Assembly (NCBI GenBank): GCA_014385025.1
Contig: JACRTB010000005.1
Coordinates: forward strand, 124,001 to 188,000
DNA length: 64,000 nt
Source of the DNA: Yanshouia hominis
Lineage (GTDB): Bacteria; Bacillota; Clostridia; Oscillospirales; Ruminococcaceae
Reading direction: 5' to 3'
Part shown: in pieces, positions 1-7,580 of the stretch
Position numbering within the stretch: the first letter of the stretch is position 1
Layout: each line of letters opens with the position of its first letter
The notes under the pieces: generated by a model
Seen by the model: only the letters and a program-made list of their open reading frames with translations
What the model was told of the DNA's origin: nothing
Databases searched by the model: none
Position numbers and translations under genes: made by a program

Positions 1-698
1 AAGAGAAAGGTGACGGTGAGATAAAGCTTAAGCCGTCCATCCAGCCGGGAGATATTCTTCCAAAAGCGTTCCCTTGACGCGGCCTCGTGTCTCCCCTCTT
101 TTCATGGACCAGAAAAAATAACGGAAGGGAAAAGGAGATCGGAATGATGGACACGGCAAACACCGTTCTGTGCCCATCGCTGCCCACATGTCTCACCAGA
201 ATGAACGCCAGCAGAATGCCTATGGCGGACCCGGCCATGTCCAGCATTTTATGAATGCCAAAGGCCCGCCCCATACCGCTTTCACCAGCACTTTCCGCCA
301 CCATGACATCTCTGGGAGCGGTCCGCACCCCTTTTCCAAAGCGGTCAATCACCCGCGCACCGAGAATGCCCGTCCATGACCCCGCAAACAGCAGGGCGAT
401 TTTATAGAGCACACCCGCCGCATATCCACCGAAGGCAAGCGCCTTCTTCTGTTGAAAACGATCGCTGAGATAGCCGCTGAATACCTTCAGCAAGCCGGCA
501 ACGCTCTCCGCAAACCCCTCTACGATCCCGATCATCGCCGGTGTGGCCCCAAATGCCGCAGTCAAATAGAGCGGTATCAAAGGATAGACCATTTCGCTGG
601 AGATGTCGGAAAAACAACTGATAAGCCCCAGTACAATGAGGTTCCACATTCCCTCTTGGCGGGGCCTCTTGGCGGGGCCTCTTCCCGAGCTTCATCAT
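1..698 (-). pseudogene. MFS transporter, N-terminal part, frameshifted and cut by the window edge
   Basis: Reading the minus strand from the ATG at 649 gives an MFS N-terminal half: a first helix, then SSEMVYPLIPLYLTAAFG, then FSGYLSDRFQQKK and DRFGKGVRTAPRD, the conserved loop 2-3 region. Two lesions are visible. A 13-bp tandem duplication at 652-677 puts the best upstream start (ATG 695/698, preceded by GAGAG) out of frame with the body. Near position 95-100 the frame also changes after VHEKRG; inserting one G into the GGGG run restores a natural continuation (SRLDGRLKLYLTVTFLF). Translation could still start at 649, but the AAGAGGGA there abuts the ATG. The substrate is unknown. Sequencing error is an alternative explanation for the second lesion. 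Confidence 0.7.
652..683. repeat. 13-bp tandem duplication in the MFS gene start
   Basis: The unit CCTCTTGGCGGGG occurs twice in direct succession, followed by a partial third copy (CCTCTT). Removing one unit brings the ATG at 695 into frame with the MFS body, so this is a slippage-type, possibly reversible, lesion. Confidence 0.9.
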
Positions 699-762
699 AT
701 CTCTCATCTGATTGTTTCTTTTCACTGTGCATCCCGATCCGGCAGAAGGCATCATCATGTTA

Positions 763-993
763 AAATCAAAACCACGTGCTGAACGCGTGATATGCATCAG
801 CCCTATCAGGGCATATGACCGGCCGGCATCTCAAGACGCACTGAAATTTCTTTCACTTGCTCCACAGCCTGTAAACAGGCGAATCCCCGTTCCAATGAAA
901 GCTTTTTCCCGCACTGTAAAGCCGCTTGTCAGCGGCTCGCTTCGCTCGATGCCTGAAGCTGAAGCTTTTTACGGGGTACCTCCACCGGCAGAG
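763..993 (+). repeat. Dispersed multi-hairpin intergenic repeat, copy A
   Basis: A run of short palindromes in the order shared with the other copies: a CACG...CGTG stem after AATCAAAAC, GCCCTATCAGGGC, a GCATCTCAAGACGCACTGAA block, CCTGTAAACAGG, a CCGCTTGTCAGCGG stem, CGCTTCGCTCGATGCCTG, AAGCTTTTTAC and CTCCACCGGC. It fills the spacer after the decarboxylase-like operon. No protein-coding signal is seen in it. Confidence 0.75.
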
Positions 994-997
994 AGGG

Positions 998-1039
998 AAA
1001 AAGCAGCCGCAGCGGCAGGGTCAAGCCCTGCCGCTGCCA
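998..1039 (-). terminator. Terminator of the oadA-like operon
   Basis: On the minus strand GCAGCGGCAGGG, a short loop and CCCTGCCGCTGC are followed after a few bases by a T-run. It lies about 50 bases after the biotin-carrier stop. Confidence 0.75.
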
Positions 1040-1085
1040 AATCGTTCTTATAAGCTTTCCCCGCCGCTGCGAGGATTTTTCCATT

Positions 1086-1535
1086 TCAGCCGATAACCAC
1101 CATCGGATCATTTGAGTTGACGGTCCCACCGACCGAAACGAGCACCGAGCTGACAGTTCCGTCACAGGGGGAATAAATCTCATTCTCCATCTTCATCGCC
1201 TCGAGCAGCAAGAGAATCTGCCCGGACTTGACCGCGTCGCCCGGTTTAACCATCACCTTGAGGATATTGCCGGGCATCGGAGCCGCAACGGTTGTCCCGC
1301 TGCCGGAAACCGGCGCGGCGGGTGCGGATACGGCAGCAGCCGGTGCGGATACGGCAGCAGCCGGTGCGGGTGCCGGGGCAGGAGCGGGAGCCACGGCCGG
1401 CGCCGGACGCGATACAACAGGAGCGGGCGCGGGAGCCGCCTTGACCGCGCCGATCCGTTCGGCGGTGAGGGTGACGCTGTCGGCGCCGACCTCCACCTCA
1501 TACTCGTTGCCGTTGAGAGTAACCAAATATTTCAT
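1086..1535 (-). CDS. Biotin carboxyl carrier protein of a decarboxylase
   Basis: A 149-residue biotin carrier. The N-terminus (MKYLVTLNGNEYEVEV) is followed by an Ala/Pro/Val-rich flexible linker (about 33-85) and a C-terminal biotinyl domain with EAMKMEN at 112-118; Lys115 is the predicted biotin site. The linker DNA holds an in-frame 21-bp tandem repeat (1321-1362). AGGGAGGA lies 7 bases before the chosen ATG; longer readings would overlap the upstream gene. It is the third gene of an operon with a carboxyltransferase alpha subunit and an OadG-like protein, so it probably carries CO2 between alpha and a membrane beta subunit. It resembles GcdC at 48.7 kb, so which alpha subunit it serves is an inference from position. 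Confidence 0.9.
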   Translation of the reverse strand: MKYLVTLNGNEYEVEVGADSVTLTAERIGAVKAAPAPAPVVSRPAPAVAPAPAPAPAPAAAVSAPAAAVSAPAAPVSGSGTTVAAPMPGNILKVMVKPGDAVKSGQILLLLEAMKMENEIYSPCDGTVSSVLVSVGGTVNSNDPMVVIG

Positions 1536-1548
1536 CACTGCGTCCTCC

Positions 1549-1968
1549 CTAAACTGCCTTGATCGAGGCAAACCGCAGGCGGGACGGATCGCCGCCGAGC
1601 TGCTCGCAGAGGATTGCCATGACCATCGCAGCGGTGCGTTCATCGACACCGGTCAGCTCGACTGTTCCTTCCCCGCCAACCGCCCGGATTCCGGCGCCCA
1701 GTCCCACCATCGAGGCGGGGCCGAAATAGGGCGCCACCGCGTCGGACCTGGCTTCCATGGTCAGATCAGGGGGGGCAAAGGGAACGCCGAACTTCAGAGT
1801 TCCGGAATTGGCCTCGACAGCGGCCTGATAAGCGGCCATCCCCTCCTCATACTTCTTCATCGCGGCGGCATAGTCCCTCTTGGTCTTACCCGCGATATAA
1901 ATACAAAGAGCCACGACGGCGATGAGAAGAATTGCGGGCCCCGCAAACGGGCTGTTCAAAAATTCCAT
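1549..1968 (-). CDS. OadG/GcdD-like small membrane subunit
   Basis: 139 residues with one N-terminal membrane helix (about 10-26, GPAILLIAVVALCIYIAG), a charged amphipathic stretch (KTKRDYAAAMKKYEEGMAAY) and a soluble C-terminal domain with GAGIRAVGGEGTVELTGVD. This layout, together with its place between a carboxyltransferase alpha subunit and a biotin carrier, fits the gamma/delta subunit that holds Na+-pumping decarboxylases together at the membrane. The family assignment is by architecture and context more than by a diagnostic motif. It starts 12 bases after the alpha-subunit stop; GGAGGTGCC precedes the ATG. Confidence 0.6.
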   Translation of the reverse strand: MEFLNSPFAGPAILLIAVVALCIYIAGKTKRDYAAAMKKYEEGMAAYQAAVEANSGTLKFGVPFAPPDLTMEARSDAVAPYFGPASMVGLGAGIRAVGGEGTVELTGVDERTAAMVMAILCEQLGGDPSRLRFASIKAV

Positions 1969-1980
1969 ATCGGCACCTCC

Positions 1981-3459
1981 TTAACCGAGGCGGCGTACGC
2001 TGTAGCCCACCTTGACGCCGACAGCCGGCGCGGCAGCCGAAGCCGGGGCGGCGGAAGCAGAAGCGGCGGCATAGCTCACCACTGCGGCAGCGGCGGCAAT
2101 GGCGGCCGGATCCTCAGCGGGCTGGTCGCGCTTCTCAAAATACTTCTCGGCAAGCTGCGGGAAGACCAGATAGCTGAGCACATCCTCGTCGCACTTCGCC
2201 TTTGCGCCAAGCTCCCGCTTGGTGGATTCAAACGCGGGGGCCAGACGGTCGGCATAGCGCTCGGTCGAGGGCTTTTCGTCCTTGAGCACCTTTTTGATCA
2301 CTTCGGGATTGACCTCGCCGGGCGCCCGGCCGTATTCGCCGCGCAGATAACCGCGGACCTCATTGGAAACCATCTTGTAGCGTTCGCCGGTCAGGACGTT
2401 CATGACCGCCTGCACGCCGCAGATCTGGCTGGTCGGGGTGACCAGCGGCGGATGGCCGAGATCGGCCTTGACGCGCGGGACCTCGAGCAGAACCTCGTCA
2501 AGCCGGTCAGCCGCGTTTTGCTGCTTGAGCTGGGTAATGAGGTTGGAGATCATGCCGCCCGGAATCTGATAGACCAGCGCGCCGGCCTTGGTTCCGAGAA
2601 CATAGGGATCGAGAAGGCCGGAATCGATGCCCTTCTTCTGGATCGGAGCAAAATAATCGGCGATCTCTTTGAGCTTCTTGTCATCCACATCGAGGCCGTA
2701 GCCGAGCTGGCGCAGGGCATAGGCCATGCTCTCGGTGGCATACTGGCTCGAACCGCCCGACATGCTCGAAATCGCGGTATCGATGACATCGGCGCCCGCT
2801 TCGACAGACTTGAGCAGAGTCAGCGGTGCAAGGCCGGTGGTGCTGTGGGTATGAATGATGACCGGCAGCTTAACATTCTGCTTGAGGGCATGCACGAGGT
2901 CATACGCCTCCTGCGGGCCCATGATTCCCGCCATATCCTTGATACAGATCGAGTCGCATCCCATATCGCGCAGCTGATTGCCCAGCTCGATGTATTTCTC
3001 AAGGGTATGCACCGGGCTGATGGTGAAGCAGATGGTGCCGGAAGCGATGCCGCCAAATTTCTTGGTGGCCTTGACCGCAACCTCGAGATTGCGGGGATCG
3101 TTCAGGGCGTCGAAGATGCGGATGATATCGATGCCGTTCTTGAGCGAATGCTCGACGAATTTCTCCACCACATCGTCGGGATAAGGCTTGTAGCCGAGCA
3201 GATTTTGTCCGCGCAGCAGCATCTGCAGCTTGGTATCGGGCATCGCGGCGCGGATTTTACGCAGTCGCTCCCACGGATCTTCGTTCAGATAGCGCAGGCA
3301 GGTGTCAAAGGTGGCGCCTCCCCAGCACTCCACCGAATAGTAACCGGCCTCGTTCATGGTTTTGAGGATTCCTTCAAAGTCCGAATAGGGCATCCGTGTA
3401 GCAATCAGCGACTGCTGCGCGTCTCGAAGGACCGTCTCGGTAATTCCAACCTTTTGCAT
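1981..3459 (-). CDS. oadA: Oxaloacetate decarboxylase alpha subunit / pyruvate carboxylase subunit B family
   Basis: 492 residues. The N-terminal HMG-CoA-lyase-like TIM barrel is clear: TETVLRDAQQSLIATR at 6-21, the SVECWGGATFDTC block, the metal-site HTHSTTGLA segment and GTKAGALVYQIPGGMISNL. A conserved carboxylase domain follows and the protein ends in an Ala-rich tail, with no biotinyl domain; the biotin carrier is a separate gene two positions downstream. It would transfer the carboxyl group of oxaloacetate to biotin. The start chosen is MQKVGITE, with AGGGAGGC 6 bases upstream, rather than a longer reading of 510 residues. A membrane beta subunit is not nearby. Role as PycB in a split pyruvate carboxylase is the alternative, less likely next to an OadG-like gene. 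Confidence 0.88.
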   Translation of the reverse strand: MQKVGITETVLRDAQQSLIATRMPYSDFEGILKTMNEAGYYSVECWGGATFDTCLRYLNEDPWERLRKIRAAMPDTKLQMLLRGQNLLGYKPYPDDVVEKFVEHSLKNGIDIIRIFDALNDPRNLEVAVKATKKFGGIASGTICFTISPVHTLEKYIELGNQLRDMGCDSICIKDMAGIMGPQEAYDLVHALKQNVKLPVIIHTHSTTGLAPLTLLKSVEAGADVIDTAISSMSGGSSQYATESMAYALRQLGYGLDVDDKKLKEIADYFAPIQKKGIDSGLLDPYVLGTKAGALVYQIPGGMISNLITQLKQQNAADRLDEVLLEVPRVKADLGHPPLVTPTSQICGVQAVMNVLTGERYKMVSNEVRGYLRGEYGRAPGEVNPEVIKKVLKDEKPSTERYADRLAPAFESTKRELGAKAKCDEDVLSYLVFPQLAEKYFEKRDQPAEDPAAIAAAAAVVSYAAASASAAPASAAAPAVGVKVGYSVRRLG

Positions 3460-3520
3460 GGATAAGCCTCCCTGTATCATCAGTTCGGGCGCTGTCCGCA
3501 GACAAGCCGCCATCTTATTT

Positions 3521-3550
3521 ATACTATCACAGGTGTGGGGAAAGAAACAA
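3521..3550 (-). promoter_or_regulatory. Putative promoter of the oadA-like operon
   Basis: TTGTTT and TAGTAT (overlapping TAGTATAAAT) are separated by 18 bases on the minus strand, about 60 bases before the oadA-like start. Confidence 0.45.
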
Positions 3551-3577
3551 GGACTTTCTGTTAAATTTTAACGGTTC

Positions 3578-4843
3578 TCACTTCCCCTGATAGAGAAATT
3601 TTCCGCATTGCGCGAGGATGCTTCGGTCGATCATCGCGTCGAGCAGCACTCCTTCGGGCAGAAACTCCTCGGCATAGACCGTCCCGCGCGAGCGAATCTC
3701 CCCGGCGACCGCCCCCTGGTCATAGGGGATCAGCACCTTCATCCGGGTATGGGTCGGCGCAAGGGTCGCGGCGATCCGCTCGAGAAGCAGATCCAGCCCC
3801 ATGCCGGTCCTGGCCGAGATCAGGCAATTCTCCCGCCCGATCGTCTCCGGCAGGGCGGAAAGACGGTCGCATTTATTCAAAACATTGAGCACCGGAACCG
3901 TCTGTGCGCCGATCTCCCGCAAAAGTCCGGTCGAGACGGCAATCTGTTCCGCCGCGTCGGGAGCCGAAATGTCACAGACGTTGAGAATGAGATCGGCATT
4001 CGCCGCTTCCTCGAGGGTGGAGCGGAACGCCTCAACCAGCAGATGGGGCAGCCTGCGCACCAGCCCGACGGTATCGATCAGCATCACCTGCCGCCCGTCG
4101 GGCAGCTTCAGGGCGCGGGCGGTCGGATCGAGGGTGGCGAAAAGCATATTCTCCGCCAGCACCCCCGCGTCGGTCAGCGCGTTTAAAAGGGTGGACTTTC
4201 CCACATTGGTGTAGCCCACAATCGCCACACAGGTGAGCTGGTCCTTGCGGCGGCGGCCGCGTATCAGCTCGCGGCGGCGCGTGAGATCGGCAAGCTGCTG
4301 CTCCAGAGCGTTGATTCTGCGGCGGATATGCCGCCGGTCGGTTTCCAGCTTGCTTTCGCCCGGGCCGCGGGTGCCGATTCCTCCGCCGAGCCGCGAGAGG
4401 GCGGCGCCCTTTCCGGTCAGCCGGGGAAGCCGGTATTTCTGCTGCGCCAGCTCCACCTGCAGACGCCCCTCGGCCGAGCGGGCGCGCTGGGCAAAGATGT
4501 CAAGGATGAGGGTGGTCCGGTCGATCACCCTCACGCCGAGCGCCTCTTCGATATTGGCGGTCTGGCTGCCGGTCAGCTCAACATCGAAGATGACCAGCTC
4601 GATTCCAAGGTTTTCGCAGGTCAGTTCGGCTTCGGCCAAGCGTCCCGCGCCGATGCAGGTCGCCGGGTCGGGGGTATCCCGCCGCTGAATCATCGTCGCG
4701 GCGACCTCGGCGCCGGCGGTATCCGCCAGCTCCGAAAGTTCTCCGAGTGAGGTTTCCGCGTCGTACTCGCCGGTATCAACGGCGATCAGCAGCGCGCGGA
4801 CCCGCGCCGACGGATCATGATTCTGCTGTAATTGTCCTGTCAT
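3578..4843 (-). CDS. hflX: GTPase HflX
   Basis: 421 residues: an N-terminal HflX domain (PDPATCIGAGRLAE, GVRVIDRTTLILDIFAQRA), the Gly-rich linker (GGGIGTRGPGESKLE) and a coiled-coil, then the GTPase domain with GYTNVGKSTLLNAL (P-loop), DTVG and NKCD. HflX binds the 50S subunit and splits stalled or heat-damaged 70S ribosomes. The start MTGQLQQ has AGGAGA 6 bases upstream; a 464-residue reading extends back into leader sequence and was rejected. It is transcribed alone, divergently from the DUF1638 gene. Confidence 0.95.
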   Translation of the reverse strand: MTGQLQQNHDPSARVRALLIAVDTGEYDAETSLGELSELADTAGAEVAATMIQRRDTPDPATCIGAGRLAEAELTCENLGIELVIFDVELTGSQTANIEEALGVRVIDRTTLILDIFAQRARSAEGRLQVELAQQKYRLPRLTGKGAALSRLGGGIGTRGPGESKLETDRRHIRRRINALEQQLADLTRRRELIRGRRRKDQLTCVAIVGYTNVGKSTLLNALTDAGVLAENMLFATLDPTARALKLPDGRQVMLIDTVGLVRRLPHLLVEAFRSTLEEAANADLILNVCDISAPDAAEQIAVSTGLLREIGAQTVPVLNVLNKCDRLSALPETIGRENCLISARTGMGLDLLLERIAATLAPTHTRMKVLIPYDQGAVAGEIRSRGTVYAEEFLPEGVLLDAMIDRSILAQCGKFLYQGK

Positions 4844-4991
4844 AGGTTCTCCTTTGCCACACAATTTCGCCGTTTGGAAGGCGGCTGCCAAAACTGCTGC
4901 CCGTCCTTTCCACGGCGGGGTGGGAATCTCCGCCAAAGGCCCCTTCAGGGCCTTTATGGGGGAAGATTCCATTGATTTCGGGGGTTTCTTT

Positions 4992-5021
4992 ATTATACAC
5001 TTTTCTCAACGAAAACAACAA
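4992..5021 (-). promoter_or_regulatory. hflX promoter
   Basis: TTGTTG and TATAAT separated by 18 bases on the minus strand. The predicted leader of about 140 bases contains the hairpin AAAGGCCCTGAAGGGGCCTT. Confidence 0.6.
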
Positions 5022-5053
5022 GAGCCCTGTGCTCTTTCCAAAGGAGTATCGCC

Positions 5054-5599
5054 ATGAAACTCAAGCTGTTCGGATGTCCCGCCCTTCGCCGTGAACTTTT
5101 CCTGCTTGCTTCCTTTTCCCCGCATGAAATCGATGTGGAAATTCTGCCTGCCCCGTCCGGCGCCGCGCTTCTTCAGGACCGGATTGAGGAAACACAGGGT
5201 TATGACTACATACTTCCCTGTGTGGGAAGCCGCCTGTCGGAAGGGCTGTCCGCCGCCGGCATTCCACTGGTCATTCCCCGTGCCCACAACTGCGCCCACC
5301 TGCTGCTGGGAAGCCTCGACCGTTATCACCGCGCCTTCTCGGAAAATGATGACGAACCCCGCTGGCAGCTCGAAGGGGAGTGCTCCGAGATGTCCGCCGC
5401 GCACGGCACACCCTGCACTGTGACCGACACACTTTTCACCGACCTTGTTCCGGCGCGGGAGGGACGCGAATACGCCGCGGACCTCTCTCTGCTGCGCGAC
5501 TATCTGAACGGCCGCTGGGACGCCCGTTTCCTGACCGTTCATCCCGGAGAGCGGGCGGTGCAGGACCCTGTTGAGATTCTTGCCGCCGAGCCGGTCTGA
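5054..5599 (+). CDS. DUF1638-like protein
   Basis: 181 residues, soluble, no signal peptide. The N-terminal MKLKLFGCPALRRELFLLA and the central VIPRAHNCAHLLLGS segment match my recollection of the DUF1638 family, conserved proteins often found near corrinoid methyltransferase genes. No methyltransferase is encoded here; the gene stands alone between hflX (divergent) and a tRNA pair. AAAGGAG sits 7 bases before the ATG. Function unknown. Confidence 0.7.
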   Translation: MKLKLFGCPALRRELFLLASFSPHEIDVEILPAPSGAALLQDRIEETQGYDYILPCVGSRLSEGLSAAGIPLVIPRAHNCAHLLLGSLDRYHRAFSENDDEPRWQLEGECSEMSAAHGTPCTVTDTLFTDLVPAREGREYAADLSLLRDYLNGRWDARFLTVHPGERAVQDPVEILAAEPV

Positions 5600-5685
5600 C
5601 GGGAACACCCCCACCCCTTTTCCCCTCTTTGCGTTTTCTTTCCCCTATTACCTGAAAAATTTTCTTCGAACAAAATGTTTTTTGG

Positions 5686-5714
5686 TTGACAGATCGGACT
5701 TGCTCTGCTATAAT
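5686..5714 (+). promoter_or_regulatory. Consensus sigma-A promoter of the tRNA pair
   Basis: Perfect TTGACA and TATAAT with a 17-base spacer, 16 bases before the tRNA-Met 5' end. Confidence 0.9.
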
Positions 5715-5730
5715 AAGTGACGCTGCATGT

Positions 5731-5807
5731 GGCGGCTTAGCTCAGTTGGCTAGAGCATTCGGTTCATACCCGAAGTGTCGTAGGTTCGAATCCTATAGCC
5801 GCTACCA
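5731..5807 (+). tRNA. tRNA-Met (CAU), elongator type
   Basis: Full cloverleaf with encoded CCA. The acceptor stem GGCGGCT/AGCCGCT closes with G-U at position 1-72, so it lacks the unpaired first position typical of initiator tRNA. The anticodon loop TTCATAC gives CAU, and the sequence closely resembles the Bacillus elongator tRNA-Met. A tRNA-Ile2 whose C34 is modified cannot be fully excluded from DNA alone. Confidence 0.95.
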
Positions 5808-5810
5808 AAG

Positions 5811-5840
5811 TGGAAAAGCCCTTTTGTAAAGGGCTTTTCC
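5811..5840 (+). terminator. Inverted repeat between the two tRNAs
   Basis: GGAAAAGCCC and GGGCTTTTCC form a stable hairpin between tRNA-Met and tRNA-Glu. There is no long T-run after it, so it may be a processing or partial attenuation site rather than a full terminator. Confidence 0.5.
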
Positions 5841-5847
5841 AGTATTC

Positions 5848-5922
5848 GGCCCGTTGGTCAAGAGGTTAAGACACCGCCCTTTCACGGCGGTAACATGGGT
5901 TCGATTCCCATACGGGTCACCA
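5848..5922 (+). tRNA. tRNA-Glu (UUC)
   Basis: Cloverleaf with encoded CCA: acceptor GGCCCGT/ACGGGTC, anticodon stem CCGCC/GGCGG around CTTTCAC (anticodon UUC), T-loop GTTCGATTC. It is probably co-transcribed with tRNA-Met from the promoter at 5686. Confidence 0.97.
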
Positions 5923-5924
5923 CG

Positions 5925-5970
5925 AAACGCGTGTGTAAACGTCAACGTTTACACACGCGTTTTTGTTTTC
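5925..5970 (+). terminator. tRNA operon terminator
   Basis: A perfect 16-bp stem (AAACGCGTGTGTAAAC with its complement) and a 6-base loop run into a T-rich tail (TTTTTGTTTTC) directly after tRNA-Glu. Confidence 0.9.
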
Positions 5971-6510
5971 TGATTTCTGGAAGAAGTGAAAACTTCCGGC
6001 TCTTCTGTTGGAGCGAAGAAAAACTTTTATTTCAAGCACTATGCAAAGCGAGAAATGAACCGCAATCTTCCCGAAGAAAAGGACTTCTGCGAAAGGATGA
6101 AGTGTTCCTCCCCCGGCCTTGGGAAAGCGGATGCAGGGGAGATGAATTTTCAGCGTCTTTTGAGGAGCCTTCCGGCAGGAAGCCCTCGCAGGACCCATTC
6201 AAGCCTTCGGTTCAGCCGGAGGTTTTGTTTTGGCCCAGCCGGCCGCGCGTCATGCCGCCGTTCACGAACGGGTTCAACGGCATTATGGAGTTGCCAACGG
6301 CCACCCCCGCTCCCACAAACGGGCGTGGACAGCATTATGGAGATGCCGACGGTCGCCCCCGCCCTGCTGTCCGCTCCCATGACGGGACACGCGGAAACAG
6401 CAGGCGGAACGCACAAGCGTTGCCGGCCCTTTCAGGGCTGTCACACCTGCAAAATTTGCCTGGAAAATTTCCCGCGGACAACCCTTCCCGCGGCGCCGCG
6501 GGGATAGGCG
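5971..6510. other. 540-bp gap without a supported gene
   Basis: Open frames here lack ribosome sites, and one runs into the tRNA. The stretch around 6110-6180 (a TTTTCAGCGTCTTTTGAGG block) resembles 52400-52465 (TTTTTTCAGCATCTTTTGAA), which suggests a second dispersed repeat or a decayed element. Direct repeats at 6270-6365 are listed separately. Confidence 0.5.
6270..6365. repeat. Direct repeat, two units about 52 bp apart
   Basis: Two copies of a roughly 45-base block contain AACGGG and then GCATTATGGAG(T/A)TGCC(A/G)ACGG followed by a C-rich CCCCCGC end. No associated gene. Confidence 0.55.
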
Positions 6511-6750
6511 TCAGGCCGGAGGCAATTCCCCGTCCCTTCTCAAGAGGACTTTGACCAGCCGAAAAAGCAGCGGAAGATAGGTCGCAGAAAAGACCGCCAA
6601 AGCCCCTGCCGCAACGCATTTCCTCTTTCTCGCCGGAATCGCGCAGCCGATCATAATCCCCATCGCGCAGAGACAAAGCTTGACCAGCGCAAAATCGGTC
6701 CAGTCGGCCTGCTTTACATACCCGTTCCCAATTTCGATCAATTTTTTCAC
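6511..6750 (-). CDS. Small membrane protein of unknown function
   Basis: 79 residues from the chosen GTG; an ATG five codons upstream (6765) would add MKGKK. The GTG is preferred because AAGGGA lies 6 bases before it, whereas the ATG abuts its only purine-rich run, and related clostridial proteins begin MKKLIEI. A short amphipathic start and [21 protein letters not shown] is followed by a probable hairpin of two membrane helices with ARKRK between. It resembles small clostridial proteins often labelled phosphate ABC transporter permease; that label is not supported by anything seen here. Confidence 0.65.
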   Translation of the reverse strand: MKKLIEIGNGYVKQADWTDFALVKLCLCAMGIMIGCAIPARKRKCVAAGALAVFSATYLPLLFRLVKVLLRRDGELPPA

Positions 6751-6926
6751 TTTCTTTCCCTTCATCCCTTTTTATCATCATAACGCGCCCGCAGCAGGGA
6801 AGGAAACCGAATCTCACCGTCGGAATCATATTCTCCCTTTTCGATAAAATCACCTGCCCGTTCTCGACATTTTGGTCCTCTTGTGGTACGGTAGGATCAA
6901 CCCCATCAGAAAGGAACGACCCGGTC

Positions 6927-7580
6927 ATGAAGATTCAGCCGCCCCAGCTCCCCGCGCAGCCGCAGGCCGCAGAGGACTTTTTGCCGCTCGCGCGGCGCAG
7001 CATCGGGGAAGAGCGCCCCATCGAGGAAATTCTGCTGCGGGACTGCGCCGCCGAGGGAGAATCCATGCCGAAGCTGGAGGTCCGGCGCTGCATTTTGGAA
7101 GGCTGCACCTTTTCCGGCTGCGATCTCAGCGGGGCAGGCTTTGCGGATGTTGCATTTACAGACTGCAACTTTTCCAACTGCCGCCTGTCCGACGCGTATT
7201 TTTCCCGCTGCCGTTTCTTCGGCTGCAAATGGCTGGGGGCGGAGCTGGACGGCGCGGTGCTTCGGCAGATTACGATGGAAAATTCCAATCTGCGCTATGC
7301 CTCCTTTGACAAAACCAAACTTCAGGATCTTCTTCTTCACAACTGTGATTTTACCGAAGCGTCGTTCAGCGAAGTCCGCTGGAAGAATCTCTCGGCGGAC
7401 GGCTGCCGCTTTCTTCGGACAAACTTTTTTAAAACGCCGCTTTCGGGGATGGATTTTACTCAAAACGAGCTGCTCGCTCCCATCCTCTCGTCTCCGCCCA
7501 CCGAGCTGCGGGGTGCAAAAATCAGCCTGCTCCAAGCCGCCGATCTGATCGAGCTGTTCGGGGTCAAGGTTGACCGTTGA
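6927..7580 (+). CDS. Pentapeptide-repeat protein
   Basis: 217 residues. From about 50 to 180 the sequence follows the A(D/N)LXX-like periodicity of pentapeptide repeats ([39 protein letters not shown]), expected to form a right-handed quadrilateral beta-helix. Cys is frequent at the inward-facing central positions. No membrane segment or signal peptide. Some pentapeptide proteins mimic DNA and protect gyrase, but nothing here assigns that role. Its 3' end overlaps the convergent trxB by 17 bases. Confidence 0.85.
   Translation: MKIQPPQLPAQPQAAEDFLPLARRSIGEERPIEEILLRDCAAEGESMPKLEVRRCILEGCTFSGCDLSGAGFADVAFTDCNFSNCRLSDAYFSRCRFFGCKWLGAELDGAVLRQITMENSNLRYASFDKTKLQDLLLHNCDFTEASFSEVRWKNLSADGCRFLRTNFFKTPLSGMDFTQNELLAPILSSPPTELRGAKISLLQAADLIELFGVKVDR

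Noticed and set aside
1228-3465. 745-codon plus-strand frame opposite the oadA-like operon
   Set aside because: It is the antisense shadow of three well-supported genes, is Gly/Ala/His-rich and has no start signals.
5895-6554. Open frame of 219 codons overlapping tRNA-Glu
   Set aside because: It starts inside the tRNA, has no ribosome site, crosses a terminator and encodes low-complexity sequence.
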